Assembly: GCA_009760885.1 (NCBI GenBank)
Contig: CM019715.1
Span: forward strand, 21,844,003 to 21,908,002
Origin: Achatina immaculata
Taxonomy: Eukaryota; Mollusca; Gastropoda; Stylommatophora; Achatinidae
Direction of reading: 5' to 3'
Length of the DNA stretch: 64,000 bases
The notes under the pieces were generated by a model. It had not been told where the DNA came from. It did not search any database and was given only the letters and a program-made list of their open reading frames with translations. The position numbers and the translations under genes were made by a program. Shown here piece after piece: positions 37,001 to 49,000 of the stretch. Numbering within the stretch: position 1 is the stretch's first letter; every line of letters starts with the position of its first letter.

Positions 37001-40000
37001 GCTGTAGTACTGTCACAGCTTCTGGAGAGGTGTCTTACTGCTGTAGTACTGTCATAACTCTTGGAGAGGTGTCTTACTGCTGTAGTACTGTCATAACTCT
37101 TGGAGAGGTGTCTTACTGCTGTAGTACTGTCATAACTCTTGGAGAGGTGTCTTACTGCTGTAGTACTGTCATAACTCTTGGAGAGGTGTCTTACTGCTGT
37201 AGTACTGTCATAACTCTTGGAGAAGTGTCTTACTGCTGTAGTACTGTCACAGCTTCTGGAGAGGTGTCTTACTGCTATAGTATTATCACAGCTTCTGGAG
37301 AGGTGTCTTACTGCTGTAGTACTGTCGCAGCTTCTGGAGAGGTTTCTTACTGCTATAGTATTATCACAGCTTCTGGAGAGGTGTCGTACTGCTGTAGTAC
37401 TCTCACAGATCCTCAGACTCAGGTTCTAAAACATCAAGTCTTGTCTCTTTGTTCAACATTTTGCACATAAATTCACAAATGCATGAAAATGATGGCTAAA
37501 GAAAAATAAAAAGCAAGATGTAGCTACATTGTAGATTATCTTTCCTTTGTTTCCCATTTTGTTTTTGTTTTTTTTGTTGCAAATGAATAGTAAAAAGTGA
37601 ATGCATATGCTGCAGTAAATAAATATGTGCATATTCCGTGATCAAAATAGGTTATTTTTTAAAAAATAATTCCAAATGTTCTTAAAGTTTATTTGTACTT
37701 TTTTTTTTAGATTTTGTAAAATATACAAATAAGAGCTTTTTTTTTCCATTATTTTGTTTTTAAGCCATCTACAGAGCTTCATAGCGGCCGAGTTAACCAC
37801 ACAACTCAATCCTGTCTACTGGATTGGTTTGTCACAGAATAATGATCTTTACAGATGGCAGTCCGGCTGGCCAGTTTCATTTACTTATTGGAATCAGAAC
37901 CATACAGGTAAGAAATTGTCATTAGAACAAGGCTTTATTAAGGTTTTCTATTTTTTTGCATTGGCAAAATTGCTTGAAACCAAATTGTATAGTGCTTTAA
38001 ACTTCTGTGCTTTATTTTATTTACTAATTTGGCCTCTCTTAACAGTGGTTGAAAACTTAGCAAGGTAGAAAATGTCATTACAAAAATAAAATGGTTTGCA
38101 AGGTGGATTGGGTGGTCAGTCATTCATTTATTAGATGTCATGCCAGTTGATTCTGACAGTGACACTTCTCTGTTTTGTGGCAGTCTTTGGTGCCTCCAGT
38201 CAAATCTGATGCCTTCCTCTTCACGTGCCACTTGTTCAGATATTTCTCTCTTAGTCTCTTTCTCTTCCTTTCTCCTTTGCATGATCATACTTCTCAATTA
38301 CTCTTCATCTTTGATTATTTATTTTGACTGAGATGATGTTGTGTGATCATGTTGAGTGGCATCTTTTCTTTCCATCTTATTCTGCCCCTATTTATTTTTA
38401 TTTTTCATGCTCACATTCATTCATATATAATTATTGTAGAAAATTCATAACTGAACATGCATAAAATAGTCTGTTTGAAACTTCTGAGCTCGTGAGAACA
38501 GGAATTGTTTATGACTTTTAAATGGTACGGAAGAGTGTTCCAAAAAGGAGCAGTTGAGTAACAGGGTTTTACTTGTTTAGATTAAGTCCAGGTAGGATTG
38601 GTTGTAAATTTTTTTAACATTAACTGAGCTCAGAATGGAAAAATACATGTAGAAGGGACAGCTGTTGAAGAAGTCAACCAGTTTGAATACATGGGCAGCT
38701 ACATAGACTAGGATGATGACACCAGAAAGGAAGTTAGAATTAGAATTGCAAAAGCAGCATTGATCTTCAAGAATCTTGAGAACATATGGCATTCAAAAGT
38801 TATAAGCCAAAAAAACCAAGTTAAGACTGTTCAATCCAAATGTAATATCTACCCTCATTTATGCATGTGAAAGCTGGAAAACAACTAAAGAAATTAGACT
38901 CTTTTGAAAATAAATGCCTAAGGAAAATACTCGGCATCAAGTGGAACAAATTCAAGAACAATGCAGAGATAAGACAGATGACTGAACAACAGCCAGTCTC
39001 ATGGGTGATCAGGAAAAGAAGATGGACATATGTTGGTTATGTGATGAGAAGAAACAATCAGAGAATCCAAAAACAAGCTATTAAGTAGAACACAACAGGC
39101 CGAGGAAAAAGAGGTCAGCCACATGAAATTCTAAAGAGGACATTATTAAGAGAGGCCAAATTAATAGGCATAAAATCCCTTGATGAGGTTGAAAAGCTCA
39201 CTGAAAACAGGAAAAACTGGCGAACTACCTTGCGAGCCCAATGTGACATTTAACAGCATGGGAAGGATATAAGATAAGAACTCAGTTGGATTTAAGCAGC
39301 ATTCACACATAATACATGGTTACATAGGACAATTTTGTTATAACTTGGCCTTGTTAAATGTCAAGCATTCATTTAGGATGGAGTTCTGTGTGTCAGTATC
39401 AGTGAAGAAAAATAAAAGACAATACTTGATTTTATTATGAGTAAAGTCTTTATGTGTTAAAATGCCAAGAATGACTTTTCATGTTGAGCAATTGAGCAGT
39501 AGTCTGTGTTTGTATTTATAATATGTATTTACTTGAGCCAGGGCAAGTGAAGTACTGGATTTCAAAGTTAAGTTCCACAAGAAGTGTTGATGAGTATGTA
39601 ATCCTTATAGTTTATATTGACTTGCATAATCATTTGTAAAAATAAAAATTACATTGAAGTTTTTGTAATTTCCAGTTACTAGGATTTTGTTACTCGTGGT
39701 TTGCTTGGAGCAAAGATGAATACTCTCGAGCAGTGTTTCTCAAACTTTTTTCAATCACAGCACACTATTTCACCATGTGGAGTTTTGCAGGACATTCAGA
39801 CAGTGGTGACTAGATCCATAAACTCTGGCTTTCGCAGCACAGTGATGGAACACAGCACATCTTTTGAAGAGCCCTGCTTGAGAGGGTTGATAAAGTTTTC
39901 AGGGCCAAGTAGACAGAGCTCATGAAGATCCTGCTCAACATTCTTTTGGTGCCCACAGAAACAATCTTTGGCACTTAATCAGTGTGATTAATGAAAGGTG

Positions 40001-43000
40001 AATTAATCAGAGTGATTAATGAAAGGTGAATTTACAGGTTTCTTTTTGTGGTTGATCCTGTGTAGAATCTTGGAACTATGTCAGAAATTCAAGAGACTTG
40101 TTTTTAATACACTGCCATCACACTCAGTACTAGTGTTTCATGTTACTGACTGCAAAGAACTGAAGCTGGCATTTCAAAGGAGACATTTCTTCTTCTTCTG
40201 CATTGTTTTATATTTTCAGTCATCTAGACAAGGAGATAGGTCATCTTTATTGATTCCATCATCATCAGGAGTTCATCATGTATGGCCCACAGTTTTCCAT
40301 CCATGTTGTTTTCCTGGAGCCAGCTTCTAATCATTTAGTTCCTGTATGGAGAACAGGTTTGATTCAGAATCTTTATAATACAATAGAATCATAACAGTGC
40401 AGAAAAAAACAAAACAACGGTCTGGGCTTTCTTTCAACAGGCAATGAAAGATGGACATGTGGGGCCATGCTATCTCCATCTGGATTGTGGACAAACTATC
40501 CATGCAACAAGAACTTCTCCTACATCTGTGAGTCCCCTCGTCCAGGTTTTACAACTGCACCATCACCTACCACCAGACCGCTGCCATGTCCTGCTGGATG
40601 GTCAGGCTACACAAATTACTGCTATCGAGTGAGTTTAAATGAGTGTATAGTTACAGATAACACCTGTAGCGTCCTTCATGGCTTTATAACACATGAATAG
40701 TTTTTGGGTATAAAACAGACATTAAGTATAGATAGAATCATTTGGAGTCATCATCATCATCATTGTCATGAAATGCCACACACTGACAGATCTTGGCAGT
40801 TACTTCTTCTCCACTCTCTAGTGTACTTGCCATTTCATTTTTTTCATCTTTTGCAACAGGTCAACCTGTCATTCATCTCAAGATTTTTCTTGCTTTATTT
40901 TTTTTCCCTGAGTTTTTCCATGATTGTTTGATTGTGAAATTTCTGTATTCTCATGGAGCATACAAAAGGCTGTGATCTTTTTTTTCTTTTTCTTGTTGTT
41001 CTAAATAGTCTACAGTGTCCTACAAACTTCTCTGAAACCTTAAAAGGATATGCTCAAAACCTCACTCAGAGCCTTTGGGATAGACATAAACTCTTGGGAG
41101 GATATAGCACAAGTCCGCCCATCATGGAGGGCTTTAACCACCCTGGGTGCTCAGAGAGCAGAGCGCTCAAGAATTGAAAGTGGCCAACAGAAACGTGCAA
41201 TGCGAAAAGCCAAGGCAGCACAGGCACCTGCAACTGAATCTGGACATAATGTTCCATGTGTGGCAAAACTTTTAGAGCTCATATAGGGCTAGTTGGTCAC
41301 ACACAGACACACCTCTCCTTACTCTGACTAAGATGAATCTGTAGTCATCATCGAAGATGATGGACGCACAACAACAACAACAACAGTAAATTAACATATT
41401 CTAATATATAAAGATTATAATTGTATTTAGGGACTATCTACTACATAGAGTATGTTTAAATATTTGTAATATGCAAATAAATTGACTACAGGCTGGAAGT
41501 TGTAAAGTTTGATTTGATAAAATTCATAAAAATAATGTAAGTAAAGAGATTTTAACATCTAAATAGTTATCAAAAATTCATGTTAAACAAAGTTGAGAAA
41601 ATGCAGTAATCCTAGTCATATTATGAGTTTGAAAATAAATTTATTATAATGTAGCCTGACCAGCAGAATAGGAATAGATTTGTTTCCATGGTGGTGGAGC
41701 ATCTGAGAAGCCTACTTCTTAAGTTCATTCTGGGAATTTAAGAAAGTAGCTCACTACCAGTGTTCTTCTTCTTCTGTGTTCAATTTCGTATGCTCAGCTT
41801 TATAAACAAAGAGTCGGGTTTCCCCCATGAATCCTGCTGTAAGCAGGAGGTCTTCATAGGAACCCCAGAATTTCTCCTCCATACTTCTCTCTCAGGGCCA
41901 TACCTTGGCTCTGAAGTTTCTGTATATGGTGCAGGTCTGTAGTATGTGTTGAAGAGTCTGGGGGCAGATTTGCCACATCCATTGGGCTGTTGCTTGTTAA
42001 GCGTTAAGTCTGCTTTTTTTTTTAAGAGGACAAAAACAACAGGGTCCACAAATAACAAGATGTGGACCATACCCCAGCATTCAGTGTGCAGGGTAGGCCT
42101 CAAACATCTTGTTCATTCCAAAACGATCAAAGTGTAGATACTACAGAGCACAGAACTACACTTTGATTTTTTTTTTTTTTTAAATCAGACTCAGTGACTG
42201 GTCTGTCAAGACCTTACACTGTGCAAACTAGGAAACTCGTATGAGTGGTCCCTGTTGCTGTCATCATGTTGTTCCCTTTGTTTTATTTTTTTTTATATTT
42301 TTTTTTTTTTTAACCGGGAACTTTTTTTTTTTTAACAAAATTCAAATGAAAAGGGGTTTTAATATTTCTCTAATTGTCAGAGATTCTTTTTATACTCTCT
42401 CTCTCCCTTTTTCACTCACTCTCTCCCATAGTCATCTTTCTCTCTGTTGATGTACATAATCCTTTCTTGGCAAAGCCTTCTCTTTCACTCTTGGGATGTA
42501 CATGAGTTTTTGAATTTAAATTTTACTCTCTCTTACTTCTTTCTTTCTCCTTCTCTCTCATTCCATTATTTTGCTCACTCTTTGCTGGACCAGTCCCGAA
42601 AAAGTGGCAGTACTAAGTGTGCAGAAATGAAAATGAGCCTTATTTCTGCACGTCCACACCAAATACCTGAAATCTGCGAGCAGGACCAGTAACCTGGTGT
42701 GTGTGTCCACCTGAGTTTTAGGGATTGTGTTCAACATTATGGCTCTATAGATGTCTGCTTGTTGTGCCGTGTATGTTTCTATTGTATTCTGTATTGTTCT
42801 TATGGCGGTTGCCACTGTTTTGCATTCATAGAAAATGTGTTCTTCTGTTTCTAGTACGTTCCTCCTGCACATGTAACATCGTCTTTTGTGTCTGTGTTTT
42901 TCTCCGTGTCTCGTGGGTGTCATATTGTATATGAGCCTGAAAGTGATTTCTCGAGCTTTTGGTGTAATGTTTTTGAGATGGAGGTTTTTGAAAGTGTCGG

Positions 43001-46000
43001 TGTAGTCTAATATGGGGTATCTAAGTCCTCTCTTGATCCTAAGGTGTAATGGTGGTGCTTGCTCTCTGACCAAATGTTTGTATATGTGGTTTGTTTTGTG
43101 TTGGATGAGTGTCTCGTGTCCTTGAATTGCTTGTATGCAATTTTTGTAGAATGGTGGTAGTGTGCCAAAATGGTGTGCCTGCGAGTTGTTTGGTCTGACT
43201 AGGTTTGATAGTCTCAGTCCTATGTAGTAGTGAGCTAGCGGGTGTTGGTTTGGGTGTTTGATGATGCGGCCTACATGGCTTATTCTGAGCGCTTGTATTT
43301 TTGTCTGTATGTCTTGCAAGGCAATCCCTCCATGTATTTTATCCTGTATGAGGGTTTTATGTTGTATGCTGTGTATAGTGTTTGTGAAGATAAAGTTTCT
43401 GATTTGTTTGTTTATTTCTCTGACTGTCCGTTTCGGAAGTTCTAGTACTGTGGCGGTGTATATTATTTTTGGTATTATGTATGTGTTTACTATGATGCTT
43501 CGTCCAAAAATCGTTGCTGTTTTGTATTTGTATCGTTGTAACATGTTTGTAATGTTCGTTTTGAGGTTGTCCCATGTGGGTTTGTGTATTTTATTTGGGT
43601 GTGATAGGAAAGTAAAGCCATACACGTGGATGTTGTCTGTGCATGTGAGACGAAAGGGGAAGTCCCTTTTATCTCACCATTTGCCTAAGCCCATGACGAC
43701 TGACTTTTGTATGTTGAGTTTTGCTCCGCTACCTTTGCCAAACTCTGCGAAAGTGTCTAATATGTGAGTTATTGAGCTGTCTGTTGTTGGAAGGAAGGTC
43801 GTGTCGTCCGCATACGCGAGCAACTTCCTCTCTCCCCTGCCAGGTACGAAAATTCCCTTTATTGTTGTGTCTTGTCTGATTTTCTCTAGAAGTGGTTCTA
43901 GAGTGAGTATGTACAGTAAAGGAGAGAGGGGGCAGCCCTGTCTCACTGATCTGGTTAGCCTGAAAGTCTCTGTAAGCGTATGGTTTACTAAGACTTTGCT
44001 CTCAGGTTTGGAGTAGAGAATGTAAATCCAGTCTCTGAAATAATCCCCTATATTGCAGTGGAGTAATGTCTTATGTAGGTATTCGTGTGACACTCTATCA
44101 AATGCTTTCTCTTGATCTAAGGAAAGAACTGACGACTGGCAGTTCTTCTGGTGTGTGTAATATATGATGTCTCGTATGAAATGTGTGTGCTGGTGTATGT
44201 TTCTATCCTCTACACTGCATTGTTGGTCTTCATGTATAAGTTTGTGCATGAATGGTTTGAGCTTGTTTGTAAGCGCTTTTGTGAGGATTTTGTAATCTAC
44301 ATTTAGCAGCGATATGGGTCTGTAGTTTTTGAGTTGTGTTCTGTCTGCGTTGCCCTTAGGTATGAGAATGATGTATGATAGGTTTTGACTGGGCGGGAGT
44401 TGTTTGTTTTGGAAAGCTTCTGTGAACACTTGTAAGAGAAGAGGACCCAAGAGTGGAAAAAGGTGTTTGTAGAATTCTGCTGTGAGACCGTCTGGCCCTG
44501 GTGACTTGTTTTCTTTCATTGTTTGTAGTGCCTGCATCAGGTTGTCTAGTGTTAGTGGTGTGTCTAGTGCTTTTTTGTCCGAGTCCGTGAGTTGTTTAGT
44601 GTACTACATGTATTTATCCTGTATGTGTGCTTGTGTTTCTTCCTCGGTGTACAGTTGTTTATAGTATTCTCTAATGGCTTTTACTATGTTTGTATTGTCT
44701 GTTTGTCTGTTCCCTGTGGTATCTATTATCTCTCTTATCTGTCTGCTTCGTTGTATATTTTGCTCTATGCTCAAGTACTGCTTGGTAGGTATTTCTTGTG
44801 TAATGGTATTGAGTCTTGTTCGTAGGAGTGCGCCTTGAAATCTAGGTTGTCTGTATTTATCTAATTCTTCTTGTAATGTGAGTAAATGTGGTGAGGTTTT
44901 GTCCATCTGTTTTGTTAGTTTGATTGCCTCTTCTAATATTTTCTCTTGTCTTAGCCTTTCTCTGTGTATTTGTGTTAAGAGCATTTGTGCTTTGTCTTTT
45001 ATTGCATGTTTTAAATTCTCCCAGTGTTGTTGGATGTTGTGTGTGGGTGTGTTGTTCGTGAAGGTGTGTATCAGTTGCGCCATGTTTTCCATAAATTGTT
45101 TGTTTTGGAGGAGTGTGTTGTTAAATTTCCAGTGTGGTGATCGTTTTGAAGGTGTAGCTGTAGATATTGTGTTCATTGTTGCTATGACTGCCTTATGGTC
45201 TGTGAAAGCTAAAGTACTATGAAGATGTCTGGCCTGTGCTATGTAGCACGTACTTGGTACATAAATCCTGTCCAACCTATATCCTCTGTTGTGTCTGTGG
45301 CTCTCATGAGTGATCTCTCTGCCTTTAGGGTGTGTGTATCTGTATGTATCTACTAAATCATATGTGTTTATTATGTCTTGTAAACAATTCATATGATGTA
45401 AATCATATGTGGAGGTTCTAGTTAGACTTCCTATAGTGTCTAACTCTGATGTTATACCATTGAAATCTCCTCCTAAGATAATGTTGTGTCCTCTGTATCT
45501 GTGGCTGAGTAGAGATTCTAAATCTTCATAGAAGTCGGGCTGGTGACTGCGGTTGGGTGGTGCGTGTATGTTAACTATAGTGTATGTGTGTGAGTTGTTT
45601 TTAACCTCACATATCGCAATTCTCCCTCTACTATCTCTATTCGTTTTAAATACAGACACACACGCAGCACAAATCACAACACAACTAGGCTTCAGACATT
45701 CATGTTTTAGCTTGGCCATTCACGACTCAGGATCGGGGGCAGCAGTAATACAGACATCAGACAGGTGGGAGGAACTACACTTTGATCTTAGCCAAAAGGC
45801 TGGATTGTGCTGTTAATGTTCATTTAGTCTTGTATGGACACCTGTGGGTATCTGTTGTTTATCCTCTGCCCTCAGTTGTTAGGTATTTCCTTTTTTACTT
45901 TTGTTTTCACTTCCTTTTGCAATATTCTGTGCCTGAATTGTTTTTTTTTTCTTTGTGCCTTCCTTTGCTAGTCTGTCAGCTGTTTCATTTCATGCAGTGC

Positions 46001-49000
46001 CACAGTGTGCAGGAATCTACTGTAACACTGTCCTGTTTGTCATGGAGAGCTGATTTATTTTCTTCATTACATCCCTTGTTAGGTTCTTTCTAGGTGGTTT
46101 ACTCCCAGTCTGAAATGATGGATTTCTTACAAGATCTTTGCCTTGATATTTGTTATCATAAGCTTCACATTCACAATCACAAGGAGATACAGTAATTGTA
46201 TGAGTGCTAAAGTGGACTTAACTGCAGATGCTTCTGTTCTAAAACAGTGTCAAGTATCTGAGACCAGAAAATGAGACAGAAATGTCTGCTTTTGAGGGGC
46301 TGCATTTAAAAAAAGAACAAATGTATCCACACTACAAGAGTGAAGGTTGGCTAGTAAAGAAGATTAAACAGAGAAAACTGAAATATTTTGGACATATTAA
46401 ATGTCATGAGAATTTAGAGAAGACAGTCTTGGAAGGCTACATAATTGGAAAAAAGAAAGAGAGGAAGACCAGTGCGAAAATGGTTGCAAGACATCGTTGA
46501 TGATCTGCGAATGGATGCATCAGCAGCAGGGCATCTTGCTTACAACTGAGAGAACTACAGGAGAGCTGTTAGGAACGCAAAGTTCTGCAAGGAACATGCA
46601 AATGACTGACTGATTTCAGGTTTGTAAAATGTGATTAAAAAATTAATTTATAAAAGCAGTTGATTGGCTATTATGAAGATGGTTGCTCTTTCCCTTGCCA
46701 GGTTTTTAAACCAAATGCAACAAACGCTCTGACATGGGGTGAAGCCAGAGACTTTTGTGCCAGCCAAGCTAATAGAGGATCTCTGATCACAGTCAATGAC
46801 AATGCCACTCAATCATGGTTGCTTGCCAATATCATAAAGTAAGTTCTTGTCAGTTAACCTTAATCAGTTGTAAAGCCTTATTTGTGATGTTTCACATGCA
46901 TAATTGCTTGTTTTGTTTTTCTTTGTTGTAGTGGTTTTCAAAATGTCAATCATTTAGGCAACTGAAGGAATGAGAAGATGGTCAGCAGACTACTTAACCA
47001 TTATAGAATGCAAGTCAGTATAGCTGTGTTTAGAAGAACGAACAGTTAAGTTTTAAAATGTTCCGACTAATAAAAGCAAAAGTTGGAACGGCTTTATTAA
47101 TTAACAATTAAACAAGTTATTATTATTATAGAACAGTTAATAATACATGTGATCCAATATATTTGTCATGAAATGAATAGATCGAGTTTCTCAGAGTTCA
47201 AATTTCACAGCTGCGGGTGTTAAAGAACAGCAGAATTTGTATTTAATTTTCTAAACTGTACGCTTTTGATGAAGAGCATAAAACTTTTTAATTACATCAT
47301 AAGAAGGCAGAAGACAGAAGCTTGTCAATCACTGGAAAACATCAAAGGAAAATCTTACTTCCTTCCCATGCCGTTAAACGTCACATAGGACTTGCGTGGT
47401 AGCTTGCCAAGATTTCCTGTTCTCACTGATCTTTTCAACCTTATCAAGGGATTTTATGCCTATTAGTTTGGCCTCTCTTAACAGTGTCCTCTTTAGAGTT
47501 TCATGTGGTTGTCCTGTTCTTCTTCACCCTGTTGTGTTTCACTTGATAGCTTGTTTTGGGATTCTGTTTCTTCTCATCACGTGACCAACATATGTTCATC
47601 TCCTTTATCTGATCACACATGAGAAAGGAAAACAAAGGGAAAAAAAGAGAAAATATTTGTATGAACTGACCAAATGGTGCAGGAATATAAAAGGCATCCA
47701 ATCTGAGCATAAAATACCAAGAACTGCACAAAATGAAGGATGATAATTGTCAAAGAGTATTGACATCATACGTGATGATTAAGACCTGTATGATGCCAAG
47801 ACTTAATATTATGCCAAGCATCTTTTAACAGACCTAAACACCAAATTATGTATCATATCACCACTTTTAGGAACTACATAGTTTGAGATGTTTGTAAAAA
47901 GATATGGTTTAAAATATTTGTAGACCTTCAAACTGTTTAAAATTAAATACATCAATGAATACTATGTGTTAATTTTGTAAATTTTCTGTTTTCTCTTTAA
48001 ATGTTTTTTTTATAAAGGTTTTCACTTGTGTAATCTTTGTACATATTTTTTTTAAATAGTTTTAATGCTTCATTGTATGATTTTAGAACCTCTAATGCAA
48101 GTGGACATTTCTGGATTGGGCTAAATGACCGAGACTCGGAATCAGGTCAGTACATTTTTATTCTTTTGGTGAAAAAGCACTCTCGAGTTCCGTGCGTGGG
48201 GAGAAAGGCTTTCGCTCCTTTCTCAGACGGCGAGAGTTAAGGTGTTTCGATGCAAAGTGAGTGGTTTGCCCGTCGAGTGAAGCCTATAAACGGCTAGCCA
48301 GCCAAGTTCATGCTAACGCATCTGTGGTATACTACGGTTTTGTCAGCTGATGGTCTCGAAATTGGCCCATCTCTCACAAAGAGTATTGGGTCTGCAGTAT
48401 GTAATGTGCGTTGGTTGTCGATGCTGGGCTTTCTTCTCGTTCGTTAGAGCAGAGAGAGCTGGCTGCTGCCGGTTAAAGGAAATGAAATGCCACTGGGATT
48501 GAAAAGGATCCGCTGTGAGCAGAGCGCTGTCTCCCTTGCCCTGCGTCGGTCTGTCAGCAGATATCTGAATAAGGTTCGGTGAAGAAAGCTATCTGGTTGA
48601 TCCTGCCAGTCACTGCTGGCAAGATTCTTCTGCTGCCATACGTGGAGTGGGGCTCCTCTCAGCCAGTGAAGAAAGGTGCAAATGGGGTTGCTGTGCGGCA
48701 CCACTGTGGAAAAGGTGAAAGAAAGGATTAAGCAAAGTAAACAGTAGTCAAATCATGGCACCTCTGGTCTGGAGGTCGGCCACGTCCTGTGTGAATGGGC
48801 GAAATGCCTGAAATGGCTTAACCCAGAGGTTAAGACACTGCTGGCAAGATTCTTGGATGCCGCCCATGGAGTGAAACTCCTCCCAGCCGATGAAGAAAAT
48901 GCAAAGAAGAAATTAGGGTTGCTGTGCTGCGACGATGTGAAAAGGTGATGGAAAGGATAAAATGAAGCTTAGTCAGTATGTCCAGTGGTCTTGCAGCGAG

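Noticed and set aside
36631..37470. 279-codon open frame
   Set aside because: Produced by a 39-bp (13-codon) minisatellite; no homology, no splice or start context, and exon 16 read-through stops before it.
39733..39880. hAT-type MITE
   Set aside because: Left end looks right, but the right end matches in only about 11 of 18 positions and no 8-bp duplication is seen; left as unassigned.
42558..42690. A + strand stretch reading [20 protein letters not shown] then EICEQ, resembling a CTLD end exon
   Set aside because: It is the antisense of the Tx1 LINE C-terminus, whose frame on the minus strand is long and recognisable. It lacks fitting splice sites, and CTLD E and F are complete without it.
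45772..45800. Functional U2 snRNA gene
   Set aside because: Only about 26 nt match; the rest of U2, the Sm site and promoter elements are absent.
48593..48610. Genuine 18S rRNA gene start
   Set aside because: Similarity ends after 18 nt and the following sequence is repeat; it is part of a retroelement flanked by target duplications.
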